Assembly (NCBI GenBank): GCA_030035585.1
Contig: CM057462.1
Coordinates: 64,018,734-64,082,733 of the forward strand
Source of the DNA: Dugong dugon
Lineage: Eukaryota > Chordata > Mammalia > Sirenia > Dugongidae
DNA: 64,000 nt
Reading direction: 5' to 3'
Shown: positions 22,375 through 33,230 of the stretch, piece after piece
Numbering within the stretch: position 1 is the first letter of the stretch
Layout: each line of letters starts with the position of its first letter
Program-made: the position numbers and the translations under genes
Notes under the pieces: model-generated
The model's input: the letters and a program-made list of their open reading frames with translations, nothing else
Database searches by the model: none
What the model was told of the DNA's origin: nothing

Positions 22375-23672
22375 TAATAAATTTTTCTAACAGCTTTATT
22401 GAGGTATAATTTACATAGCATACAATGCATCCATTGAAAGCATACTAGTCGATTTTTTTTTTAGTATATTCCCAGGGTTGTGCAAACATCACGACAATCT
22501 AATTTTAGAACCTTTTCATTCCTTCCCCTGAAAAAAAGAAGTTTCAGTTCATACTCCCCACCCTTTACTCCCACCCTAGCCCTAGGGAACCACTAATCTA
22601 CTTTCTGTCTCTATAGATTTGCCCATTCTGGACATTTCATATAAATGGAATCATACAATATGTGGTGTTTGTGACTGGCTTCTTTCATTTAACATAATGT
22701 TTTCAAGGTTCACCCATGTTGCAGCGTGTTTCAGTAACCTTATTTCTTTTTATTGCTGAATAATGTTCCATTGTATAGATATACCACGTTTTATTTACCC
22801 ATTCATCAGTGGATGGACATTTGAGCTGTTTTTACTTTTTGCCTAGTGTAGCTAATGCTGCAAAAAATATTCACGTACAAATTTTTATGTGGACACGTTT
22901 TCATTTCTTTTGGATATATGCCTTTCGGACCCAGTGGAATTGCTGGGTCTATGGTAACTATGTTGAACCTTTTGCGGAAACTCCAAACTGTTTTCCAAAG
23001 TGGTTGCACCATTTTACATTCCTGCCAGCAATGTATGCGGTTTCCAATTTCTCCACATCCTTGTTAATACTTGCTATTGTCTGTCTCTATGAGTCAAAAT
23101 TAACTAGACGTCTAACAACAACAATAAAGTGGGAGTGAAGTGGTATCTCATTGTGGTTTTGGTTTGCATTCCTTCCTGACTAGTGATGTTGAGCATCTTT
23201 TCATGTGCATATTGCCCATTTGTAGATCTTCTTTGAAGAAATGTCTATTCAAATCCTATGCTCATTTTTTAATTGGGATATTTGTATTTTTACTATTGAG
23301 TTGTAAGAGTTCTTTATATATTCTGGATACAAATCCCTTATCAGAGAAATGATTTTTCAAATATTTTCTCCCATTCTGTGGGTTATCTTTTCACTTTCTT
23401 GATGGTATTGTTTGCAGCACAAACATTTTTGGTATAATTCAGTTTATTTTTTCTTTTGTCACTTGTGCTTTTGGTGTCATATTTAAGAAACCATTGCCTA
23501 ATCCAAGGTTATGAAGATTTACTCCTATGTTTTTTCCTAAGAATTTTATAGTTTTAGCTTTTACATTTAAACCTGTAATCCATTTTTAGTTCATTTTATG
23601 GTGTGAGGTAGGGGTCCAACTTCATTCTTTTGCATGTGGGTATCCAGTTTTCCCAGCACCATTTGTTGAAAA
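22375..23672 (-). repeat. L1 LINE 3' portion (antisense)
   Basis: Antisense L1: 'gaatcatacaatatgtggtg', 'ttgctgaataatgttccatt', 'gctgggtctatggtaacta', 'tggtgtcatatttaagaaac', 'cattgcctaatccaaggtta'. It spans the 3' UTR and C-terminal ORF2. A 41-bp RTE/SINE tail sits inside it at 23088-23128. Confidence 0.85.
23088..23128 (+). repeat. Ultra-short RTE tail insertion within L1
   Basis: CTATGAGTCAAAATTAACTA then GACGTCTAACAACAACAATA is the extreme 3' end of the RTE LINE, breaking otherwise continuous antisense L1 text. Confidence 0.75.
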
Positions 23673-23779
23673 TTAGTAAATTTTTGAACCAGGTGTTCAA
23701 CAGGCCCAGAGTGCTGCAAACAAGTGAGGGTCTTCCTGCCATATTTTATGACTGTTCTGAATTTTTACATTTGCTTTTG

Positions 23780-23889
23780 TTATGGATTGAGTTGTGGCCT
23801 CCAAAAATATGTAATGTAAATCTTAACCCCTGTACCTATAGATGTAATCCCATTTGAGAATAGGGTTTCTTTGTTATGTTAATGAGGCC
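23780..23889 (+). repeat. MaLR-type LTR, 5' part (sense), split by a nested LTR
   Basis: TGTTATGGATTGAGTTGTGG, 'ccaaaaatatgtaatgtaaa', 'tgttatgttaatgaggcc'. The sense element seems to resume at 24359 with 'atatcagtgaggc'. Confidence 0.7.
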
Positions 23890-24358
23890 TGTCTTGGTTT
23901 CTTAGTGCTGCTGTAACAGAAAGCCCCAAGTGTGTGACTTTAATGAACAGAAGTATATTTTCTCACAGTTTAGGAGGCTAAAAGTCCAAATTCAGGGCAC
24001 GGACTCTAGGGGAAGTCTCTCTCTGTCAGCTCTGGGGAAAAAATCCTCGTCTCAGCTTCTTTGGCATTCTTCTTGGAGTTTCTTGGAGCTCTCCGTGTGG
24101 CATCTATCTTTTCCCATTCACCCTTGCTTGCTTCTATACATAATTCGTTCTTTATATCTTAAAAGTGATTGGCTTAAGGCACATCCTACACTGTTATGGC
24201 CTCACATAACAAAGAAAATCTCTATTCCCAAATGGGATTATATCCACAAGCTTAAAAAAAAAAAAAAAACCAAACCCATTGCCATGGAGTCAATTCACAA
24301 GTTAGGGTTAGTATTTCAACACATATTTTGGAGAGACACAATTCAATCCATAACAAGA
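23890..24358 (-). repeat. MaLR-type LTR (antisense), nested
   Basis: From TGTCTTGGTTTCTTAGTGCT to CACAATTCAATCCATAACA. Flanked by AGGCC and AGACC, compatible with the 5-bp target duplication of MaLR elements. Confidence 0.8.
24254..24296 (-). repeat. Ultra-short antisense SINE tail within the LTR
   Basis: An A run then CCAAACCCATTGCCATGGAG and TCAATTC, the SINE 3' end only. Flanked by ACAAG repeats (ACAAGCTT before, ACAAGTTA after), which suggests a real severely 5'-truncated insertion. Confidence 0.7.
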
Positions 24359-25185
24359 CCATATCAGTGAGGCTATGCAACCTCACTCCTGGTGCTGATT
24401 TCTACATTAGCAGCTCTTTTAGGCTAAAGGAAACAAAGGAATCCTCAGCTTATCTCAGGAAATGGGTGTGCATTATTGTAAAGAATCATAATAAAGAAGC
24501 ATAAAAGCCGCCTCTCACTGTACAGCCAACTTTGTGGAATTAAAGCCTTGTTCATTGCCATTAGGGGATATAGGAACAGCTCTAGTGTCTGAATTACAAC
24601 TCCAGTCATCACTCCCCACCCCTACCCAGAGTTGGTCACCCATTGCTTCCCACCCAAGTCACTCTTTTATCCTCCTGACATGGTCCATCTCTGTCTCTGC
24701 CCCTACTTCTTCCTACTAAATCCAGATGGCTTCTCTCTCTACTCTTCTTCTAGTTCCTTTATTTCTGCTTTTTCTTGGTTGCTACTGCCTCATGGTTTCT
24801 GCTTAGTGCCACTTTCTGTGTCTCTGCCCCTGGTTCACTCTTAGTCAAATCTCTCAAAAGAGGATATGTATACATCGACGTCTTAGTTTTCTAGTGTTGC
24901 AGTAACAGAAATTCCACAAGTTAGTGGCTTTAAAGAACAGAAATGTATTTTTTTTACAGTTCAGGAGGCTAGAAGTCCAAATTCAGGTCACTGGCTATTG
25001 GAAAATCACTCTGTTGGCTCTGAGAGAAGATCCTTGTCTCAGCTTCTATAGCCCTAGTGTTCCTCGGTTCCTTGACAGTTTTCACATGGCATATATCTTC
25101 CCCATTTACACTTGCTCCTGTGTCTAATCGGCTCTTTTTATAATTCAGAAGTGATTAGGTTTAGGACACACCCTACACTGGTAAG

Positions 25186-25392
25186 GGAGCCCTGGTGGCA
25201 CGGTGTTTAAGCACTCAGCTGCTAACTGAAAGCTCAGTAGTTTGAACTCACCAGCCACTCCACAGGAGAAAGATGTGGCAGTTTGCTTCCATAAAGATTT
25301 ATAGCCTTGGAAACCCTATGGGGAAGTTCTATTCTGTCCTTTAGGGTTGCTATGAGTCCCAGTCAACTCAAAGACAACGGGTTTGGTTCGAT
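25186..25392 (+). repeat. tRNA-derived SINE, long form
   Basis: GGAGCCCTGGTGGCACGGTG to GACAACGGGTTTGGTTCG. Target duplication CCTACACTGGTA / CCTATACTGGTA on its two sides. Confidence 0.92.
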
Positions 25393-25407
25393 TTCCTATA
25401 CTGGTAT

Positions 25408-25660
25408 GGTCCTGGTGGCCCAATGATTAAGCACTTGGCTGCTGAGAGGTCACCGGTTCAAACCCACCCAGTGGCTCTATGGGAGAAAAGACCTGGTGAT
25501 CTGTTCCCATAAAGATTACAGCCTATAAACTGTCACATAATGCACAATAAGAAATTTAAAAAGAAAAAATTACAGCCTAGGAAATCCTGTGGGGTAGTTC
25601 TACTCTGTCACATAGGCTCACTATGAGTCAGAATCAACTTGACAGCATACAACAAAAACA
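25408..25660 (+). repeat. tRNA-derived SINE, long form with RTE-like tail and internal insertion
   Basis: Starts GGTCCTGGTGGCCCAATG, ends GACAGCATACAACAAAAACA. A 44-bp A-rich insert at 25525-25568 lies between two copies of ATTACAGCCT. Confidence 0.9.
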
Positions 25661-25775
25661 TCACTTCATTAACATAACAAGAAAACAGTATTCCCAAATG
25701 GGATTACATTCACAGGTATAGGAGTTAGGATTCTAACACATATTTTGAGGGAACACAATTCAGTCTACAACAGTT

Positions 25776-26724
25776 GGTCAAGCACTATCTGATATAGTAC
25801 CCTTAATGGCCTGAGCTCTCATTCTAAGTTACCCTATGGTGTTTAGATTCCACTCAATATATTCAAAACAATGGAGTCACTAGGGGGATGTGGGAGGTGC
25901 AGACCAAACTGTGTGACACCATCAGAGTGGGTGACATCAAAATAATTGTCTATAAAAATATCCCTGTAGTTAGTAATAACAACAAAAACATTTTTTGTAA
26001 GCCCAGCTTACATGTATCAGTACACCTACAAGGCTAAAACTCTATGCTAATTTACTTTTTGAACCTTCTAATATTGTCCGGTCTGAGCTATCATTATTAC
26101 CCAATTACAATGATGCTTCAAATCATGTGGTTTTATCTGCACACACTACAAGCATGCACTGTTGTTTTTGTTGCTGCCGGTGTTTTTATAGTTGTGATTT
26201 TGTCAAATTTTCTGGTGTTTTAGCTACAATATTGTGGTAATTAGTATTTCTGAACCTATATCAATAGCTTTTTTGAGACTGAAGTAGTAATTAAAGGAAA
26301 AGAAGGAGTGATTTAAGAGAATTACAATTTATGAGTAACATTAGTACAAAAAACATTACTAAGGATCCTGTATGGTTTGGTACTGGAGGAGGTCCATGGT
26401 GGTGGGGGGGTGACACCAACCATAGTGATTCAAAAGAGTTACCTAATAGTTTTATTTTAAAATGTTGATATTTGCAATACTCTGGAAATCCTATCCTTTG
26501 CAGTATTTAATTTTTGAAGGAAAAAATTTAAATGTTAGCCTAAAAATATACAAGGCAGTACATGATTTTTCAGAATGGTTTTAGAGCGCACGCAAGTAGA
26601 AAGTTTGCTCTTTGCCCAACTTCTTTCTTTGTTGGAGTCCCATGGCAAATAATGGGAAGAGAGTCTGTGAGCTGAAATATTAAGGAGAACTAACCAAATT
26701 CAAGCCACTGGGGGAAACCTCCTG
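25776..26724. other. Unassigned AT-rich sequence
   Basis: No gene recognised. Text near 25875-25960 and 26380-26420 (GGGTGACA and 'gacaccaacc' motifs, a G run) may be an old DNA transposon, but I cannot name it. Confidence 0.35.
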
Positions 26725-26945
26725 ACTTTATTAAGAAGAGCTATGCTAAGCACTTGAGATACATTAGCTCACTTAATTCTGACAACTAACCTAGTATATA
26801 GGTTCATTTTACAGGTGAAAAAACTGAGGCTTAGAGAGGTTGTGACTGGCCTAGGCTAACACAGAGTTGTAAATAACAAAACTGGGATTTGAACTCATAT
26901 CCGCCTGATTGCAGCATCTGTGTCTTAATCATATCACTGTGCTAT
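26725..26945 (-). repeat. MIR SINE (antisense)
   Basis: 'attttacaggtgaaaaaact', 'gaggcttagagaggttgtga', 'ctgggatttgaactcatat': good antisense MIR. Confidence 0.8.
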
Positions 26946-27499
26946 TTCATTTGCAGAGAGAAGAGAGCCTCCCCTAGCTTCCATCTCTGGGAATGGTAGT
27001 AGCTTCAGCTGCAGTAGGCAGTAGTAGAGGCAATGGAGAGGAGGCCCAGGAGCAGCTCAGGCAGGGATGGAGAGAAGACCCCAGGCACTCTGGTGCCTGT
27101 TGCCAAGGCTTAATGGGTTTTGTAACCCAGCAAAGCAAGCCAGAGTGACCTCTGGTGGCCTAAGCAAGCCATCATCCGCATACCATGTAGAACTAAGACA
27201 GGAGTTGAATGAAATAGACTAGAGAGGTCTGTGGTGTCTTGGCCTATCTTAGTAGGTAAAATTGTGGGTGATGAGGGGAGGCAAAATTTTTATTTCATTT
27301 TATGTTTACCTTTAAATTTAAATATTTAAACCAGATTATTTAAAATATTTAAATCAAATTACTTTCTTCCATATGGAAGTCATTACACCTCCACTTGTGT
27401 GGGTCCCTCCACGCTCCTTTGACATTCGTGACATTTAGCTATACTCTCCTTTTCTCCCTTTGAGTTGTCATCCTCCACTGACTTTCTATTTACTCCACT
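26946..27499. other. Unassigned sequence
   Basis: No gene recognised. 27290-27380 (TATTTAAACCAGATTATTTA) closely resembles 28605-28680, so an AT-rich repeat unit is present twice. Confidence 0.35.
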
Positions 27500-27890
27500 T
27501 CAAAAAGTAACATAGTGTAGTGACTAAGTTTGTGGAGTCTGGACTTAGACATTTTGAATCCTGGCCCTGCCCCTTACTAGCTGTGTGACATTGGAGGAAT
27601 TACACAAACTCTCAGTACCTTAGCTAATGGAGTCCCTGGGTGGCACAAATGGTTAAGCAGTCAACCACTAGCCGTGAAGGTTGGTGGTTCCGACCCACCC
27701 AGAGGCACCTCAGCAGACAGACCTGACGATCTGCTTCACAAAGGTCACAGCCTTGAAAACCCCATGGAGCAGTTCTACTCTGCACATGTGGAGTCACTCT
27801 GTGAGTCAGAATGGACTTGATAGCAGCTTACAACAATAACACCTTAGTTGAAAATTCTACCGCGTAAATTTATATACCTCTGACTCACTC
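27500..27890 (+). repeat. MIR SINE split by a tRNA-derived SINE
   Basis: MIR text 'aacatagtgtagtgactaag', 'cttactagctgtgtgacatt' runs to 27628. A long-form SINE (27629-27840; GGAGTCCCTGGGTGGCACAA to TAGCAGCTTACAACAATAAC) follows, flanked by ACCTTAGCTAA (27617-27627) and ACCTTAGTTGA (27841-27851). Confidence 0.85.
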
Positions 27891-27894
27891 TTTT

Positions 27895-28850
27895 TAGTAG
27901 CTGCGTTAAATGTACCATAGTTTATTCAGTCACTGCCTGAATGATAAACATTTTCTTTAATTTCAGTGTTTAGCCACTATGAACAATGTTGCAATAACTT
28001 CCTTACATATATATTCCAGGGCTTTTCTTTCATAGGATGCCTACTCAAAAGTGGGATTATAGACGAGAGGGTATGTATTTATTTTTAATAGATGTTGCTG
28101 GAATGCTTTCTCAGAAGGCTGTAACAATTTCCAGCAATATATGATAATTCCTCTTTTTCAGCAATCACATCAGCAATAAATGTTATTTGAATTTTTAAAC
28201 GTTGACAGTCTGGTAAGTATAAAGTGATATCTCATTGTTACATTAATTTGTATTTCCCTGGCTATTAGTGAGTCTGCACACTTCACGTCTGCTTCTTGTC
28301 CCTTAGATTTGTTCTTGTGTGATTACTTTTTCATGTCCTTTGTCCTTTTTTCTACTGAGTTGTTGGTTCCCTTCTCAATTTGTAGAAATTCTTATTGTAT
28401 TATAAATATTAACTTTCTGTTCTCTGTATGGCATATTTTTCTCCAGATTTGTTGCTTATTTATAAATTTATTTGAAAGGTTTCATTTAGTCAAATAGGCC
28501 TTTATTTTCTTTTATAACTTCTGGATTTGCTGCCTTGGTTAAGTAGGTTGTACATGTGATCGCCTGTATTTTCTTCTAAAATTCTTATTATTTCATGTTT
28601 ACATTTAAATGTAAATATTTAATTAAATGGAATTATTTGATATATTTAAATCAAATTATTTTCTTCCATATGGAGAACCGCATTATTTACTAAATTAACC
28701 ATCTTTTGTACCAAATATGACAAATGATTCCATTGTCATATGCTGAACTCTTTTAGATATTGGGATCTATTTCTAAATTTTCTATTTAGTTCCACTGATC
28801 TATTCCTTTGCCAGTAATATATTAATTTGATGATAGCAGTTTGATTGATA
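27895..28850 (-). repeat. Old L1 LINE (antisense)
   Basis: Antisense ORF2 3'-end text: 'agccactatgaacaatgttg', 'gataatatctcattg'-like motif near 28225, 'tttgtagaaattcttattgt'. Diverged; continues after the RTE element from about 29330. Confidence 0.6.
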
Positions 28851-28852
28851 GA

Positions 28853-29150
28853 TAGATAGCTGCTGTCGAGTCAGCTCCAGCTCATGGAAACCTTATGCAC
28901 AACAGAATGAAACATTGCCCAGCTCTGTGTCATCCTCATGACTGGCATCATGTTCGAGTCCATCATTGGGGCTATTGTGCTAATCCAGCTCGCCCTCACT
29001 GGCCTTCTACGTCACCAAACGTGATGTCTGAAGCTCCACTGAAACCTGTCCACCATGGGTGACCCTGCTGGTATTTGAAATACCAATGGCATGGCTTCCA
29101 GCATCACAGCAACATGCAAGCCACTACAGTACAACAAATGATGGATGAGT
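28853..29150 (-). mobile_element. Internally deleted RTE element (5' UTR joined to 3' end)
   Basis: On the - strand it begins like the 5' end at 18120 ('gttgctgtgatgctggaagc', 'ccagcagggtcacccatgg', 'caggtttcagtggagcttc') and then, near 29025, switches straight to the last 170 bp of the RTE ('atgaggatgacacagagctg', 'tttcattctgttgtgcataa', 'ctgactcgacagcagc'). The coding region between is absent. Confidence 0.8.
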
Positions 29151-29164
29151 GATGGCACTATTGT

Positions 29165-29320
29165 GGTAGTTTTTATTACTTCATTTGATTCATACAACAA
29201 ATCCATAAGATACTCAGGATAGAGATGACCTTCTTTTTACAGCTGAGGAAACTATGTCCCAGTGAAATAAGTATGGATGCTAGGAATTAACTCAGGTCTT
29301 CACAGTGCCAAGCACAAGGA
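29165..29320 (-). repeat. MIR SINE (antisense)
   Basis: 'tttacagctgaggaaactat', 'aattaactcaggtcttcaca': diverged antisense MIR. Confidence 0.5.
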
Positions 29321-29329
29321 ATGGTTTTC

Positions 29330-31445
29330 CTCAAAGGTAGGCAAAAAACTGGTGGTTGCAGTTATATAGATGATATGCTCTCTGGCTAAGCAAGTATTCC
29401 CCCTTCACTGTACCTTATTTTCATACTTCTCTTGATTATTCTAGGGTACATGTTATTCATATGGGCTTAAGATCATTTCAACAATTTCCAAAAAACTATC
29501 TGTCAGAATTTTAATTGGAATTATATTAAATATAAATAATTTAAAAATAGATTTTGTTTTGATAATATTAAGTTTTCCTATCCAACAACAAATAAGTTTC
29601 CATTTGTTTAGCTGTTTTATGTCAGTTAATAAGATATAGATATATACATAGATATATGTATCCTGTAACTTTTTCAATTTATTCCTGGGTATTTTATAAT
29701 GTTATTGAGAAGGGAATTTTTTTCCATTTTCATTTCTAGGTGTTTACTGCTCATATAGAAAAAAAGCTATTGAATTTTTTATATTTACCTTGTATCCACC
29801 TGACTTACCAAATTCTGTTATTAATTTTAGTAGCTTTTTTATTATTGTTGATGTTAGCAAAATTAATATCTCCTCTTTTCCAACTGTTTATCCCCATTTC
29901 TTACCTTGTCTTAATCCATACAGTAATATCTCCAAAGCAAAATCTACTAACATTAGTGATTGTTGTCATCCCTGTCTGGTTTTAATTGAGTTTTGCCATT
30001 TTAAATTCTGTTCTATGTTGATTAAAGGTAAATAGTCTTTTACATGTTTAAGTAATTTCTCTCTCCCCATTTCTTAATGTTTAAAATGTTTTTCTTAGTT
30101 TTTCTCATGAATGTGGTTCTCATGTATATTTGAAAAAACAAAACAAACCCATTGCCATCAAGTCGATCCAACTCATAGGGACCCTATAGGATAGAGTAGG
30201 ACTGTCCCATAGGGTTTCCAAGAAGTGGCTGGTGGATTCAAACTGCAGACTTTTTGGTTAGCAGCCATAGCTTTTAACCACTGCAGTACCAGATCTCCTC
30301 ATGTATATTAGAGGACTTGAATTTGCCTATGTCCCTAAATGAGACAGTAAGTTCACTTTTAGCATGTGATTAGAGCAAACTATACATTCGTAGAAAATTA
30401 TTTATGAATGGCTATTGAATTTTATCAAATGGCTTTTCAGCATTTATTGATTTGATTTTCCTGCATTTCTTCTTTAATTCATGAAGCTTATTAATTATGT
30501 TGATATAACATTTTCTGGTATTTCTGAACTATCCTCATATGTTTGGTATAACTCAACTTGGTTACAGTGTGCTACTGTTTTGATACGTTGTTGGGTGCAA
30601 TTTGCTAATACACAGTTTATTGTAATATTTGCATCTATTCATTAGTAAAATTGGCCTATAGTTCTTTTTGGCACTATCTTTTTAAGGGTTTAGTTTTAAA
30701 ATTATGTCAGCTTCTACCCAATAAAATAAACTGAGAGGCTTTCCAAATTTTAGTTGGACTAGTTGATCAAATAACAGTAGAATTGTGTGTTCTTTCAAGG
30801 TCGAGTGGAACCGAGTTGGAAAACCACCTGATTTTTTCCTTTTTTTTATGGTAGCTCTTTAATCACCTTTCAAATCTCTTTTATAGTGATTGCTATATTT
30901 ATAGTTTTCTCTTCTTTTTTGATTAATTTGAATAATTTATAATCTAATTGGAAATTACCCATGTCTGCTAACTTTTTAAATGTGTTGCCATCAAGTTGCA
31001 AGGAGTATTATTGACTTGTAATTCTTTAATCTCTTTTGTATCTATGATTATGTCTCCTTTCTTATTTTTAATCTTTTTTTTTTTTTTTGGTCACTCTTTT
31101 TCTTAGTGAGCTTTTAAAGAGTTTATTTTATTATCTTTTTCAACAAACAAGTTTTAGGATTTAGTCTTATTTTTTTACTATTTTTTGCATACTATTTTAT
31201 TAATTTCAGCTTTATCTTTTTAATTAATCTCTTCGTACTTCTTTTAGTTTGCTTTTTTCTAACTTCTTAAGATGAATTTTAAGTTCATGTATTTTTTTAA
31301 TATTTCTTTTTTAATAATAAAGGCATTAAGGCTATAACACTTCCTCTGAATACAGTTTTTGCTGTGTTCTGTAGGTTTTAATTTGAAGTGTTCTGTCTTT
31401 CATTGCTTTCTAGGTAGTTTACAATTTCAGTTTTTATTTCCTCTT
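29330..31445 (-). repeat. Old L1 LINE ORF2 region (antisense), with a SINE inside
   Basis: Antisense L1 text through the segment, e.g. 'ttaagattttaa...' style runs, 'cctgcatttcttctttaatt', 'ttggcactatctttttaagg', 'ttctgtaggttttaatttga'. Heavily T-rich. No open frame of LINE length remains. Confidence 0.6.
30133..30297 (-). repeat. tRNA-derived SINE (antisense) with target duplication
   Basis: AAACCCATTGCCATCAAGTC to CCACTGCAGTACCAGATC. Flanked by CTCATGTATATT at 30119-30130 and 30298-30309. Confidence 0.92.
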
Positions 31446-31452
31446 TGATCCC

Positions 31453-31866
31453 TGTCTTAGTTATCTAGTGCTGCTATAACAGAAATACCACGAATGAGTG
31501 GCTTTAACAAACAGAAATTTATTTTCTTACGATTTAAGAGGCTAGAAGTCCGACTTCAGGGCGCTGGCTCTAAAAGAAGGCTTTCTTTCTCTGTCAGCTA
31601 TGGAGGAAAGTCCTTGTCTCTTCTAAACTTCTGCTCCTAGGCAATCTTCACATGGCTTGGCATCTCTTCCCCTATCTCTGCTTCTTGCTTGCTTGTTTAA
31701 TCTCTTTTATATCTCAAAAGAGATTGACTTAAGATACACCCTACACTAATCCTGCCTCATTACCATAACAAAGACAACCCATTCCCAAATGGGATTATAA
31801 CTACAAACATAGAGGTTAGGATCTACAACACATATTTTAGGGGCACATAATTCAGTCCATAACATT
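31453..31866 (-). repeat. MaLR-type LTR (antisense, 3' LTR)
   Basis: TGTCTTAGTTATCTAGTGCT to 'ataattcagtccataaca'. It is followed directly by internal sequence, so on the - strand it is the 3' LTR of a partial provirus. Confidence 0.85.
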
Positions 31867-32365
31867 CTACCCTTTGGTCCCAAAAAATTCATGTCCTTGC
31901 CACATGCAAAACACATTCACCCCATCACATCATCTCAATAGTCTTAAATCAACTCCAAGTCCAAAATCTCATCTTCTGAAGTATCTAAATCAAATATAGG
32001 TGAGACTTTAGGCTTATTCCATCCTGCTGCAAAATTTCTCTTCATCTGTGAACCTGTAAAATCTAGAATACAAGTTATCTGCTTCCAGAGTACAATGGTA
32101 GAACAGGCACAAGGTAGAGTTTTCCATTACAAATGGGAGAAATTGAAGGGAAAGAAGGGATAACAGGCACCGAGCAAATCCAAAACCCAGCAGAACAAAT
32201 TTCATTAGCTCTAAAGGCTTGAAAATAATCCTCTTTTCTCTGAGACCATCTGGCAATGGCCCTGCCCTCCAGACTCTGGGTGTTGGCCATGCCCTCTGAA
32301 TTCTAGGGGGAGGCCTCTCGGCACTGGGCTTCAAGCTCTGCCTTCCAGGCCCACTGGGGAGGCAA
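31867..32365 (-). mobile_element. MaLR internal region (antisense)
   Basis: 'ttctaccctttggtcccaaa', 'aattcatgtccttgccacat' is the non-coding internal sequence that adjoins the 3' LTR of MaLR elements. Its far end (32240-32365) matches 62780-62905 in reverse orientation. Confidence 0.75.
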
Positions 32366-32379
32366 CTCTGGACAGATGA

Positions 32380-33215
32380 ACCTCTTTACTGATCTCCATC
32401 TACCTCCTCTCCTCCAACCTGTTCTCTTTACTACAGCCAGGAATTTTTTCAAATATAAATCTGATTATATTTAAACTATTTTGCACCACCTTAAACCCTG
32501 AAGATTCTTCCCACTCCTCTTAAGATAATGGTAAAAAGTTTCATGGCGGCCAACGGTGTACTAAGTGATGGGGTCCCTGCCTTCCTCATCAGACTCTCCC
32601 CATTCGTGTTCTATAACCCAGTCACTTGGAATGCCTTTTCATTCCTCAAATACACTATGGTCTCTTCTATCACCAAAAATCAAATAACCAAGCCCATTGC
32701 ATCAAGTCAATTCCAACTCATAACGACACCATAGGACAGAGTAGAACTGCCCCATAGGATTTCCAGGGAGCACCTGGTGGATTCAAACTGCTGACCTTTT
32801 GTTTAGCAGCCTAACGTTTAACCACTGTACATCAGGGCCCTTCTTCTATCACAGGCATTTATATATGCTGTGCCCTCTGCTTAGGTTGTTCCCACCATCT
32901 CTGCTCAGTTAACTCTTACCTATTTGTCAGCTCTTAGCTCAAATGTCGCTTCGTCAGGGAAGCCTTCATAGTTCTCCGGAAAGGTTAAGACCTCAGTTGT
33001 ACTCTTTCATAATACCCTGTCCTTTTCCTTCATGGTACTTGTCACAGTTTGTAATTATATATTTGTTGTTGTGATTATTTTATTAATGTCTGTCTGCTTA
33101 ACAGACTGGAAGACACAGGAGGGCAGGAGCTATGCCGCTTTTCATAACACAGTATCCTCTGATAGCATAGTACCTGACACATAAAAGGTACTCAATAATG
33201 TGTGTGTGTGTGTGT
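32380..33215 (+). repeat. L2 LINE 3' part (sense), with a SINE inside
   Basis: 'cttcgtcagggaagccttca', 'gactggaagacacaggaggg', 'gtacctgacacataaaaggt', 'actcaataatg' is the L2 3' end. The antisense SINE at 32674-32841 interrupts it with a TCTTCTATCAC duplication. Confidence 0.75.
32674..32841 (-). repeat. tRNA-derived SINE (antisense) with target duplication
   Basis: AAGCCCATTGCATCAAGTCA to ACCACTGTACATCAGGGC. TCTTCTATCAC at 32663-32673 and 32842-32852. Confidence 0.92.
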
Positions 33216-33230
33216 GTGCGTGTGTATGAA
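33199..33230 (+). repeat. (TG)n microsatellite
   Basis: About 15 TG units with one CG interruption, replacing the usual L2 tail. Confidence 0.9.

Larger units (their letters stand above)
24880..25775 (-). repeat. MaLR-type LTR (antisense), split by two SINEs
   Basis: Left part 24880-25183 begins GTCTTAGTTTTCTAGTGTTG; right part 25661-25775 ends GGAACACAATTCAGTCTACA. The two SINEs at 25186 and 25408 separate them. Confidence 0.8.
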
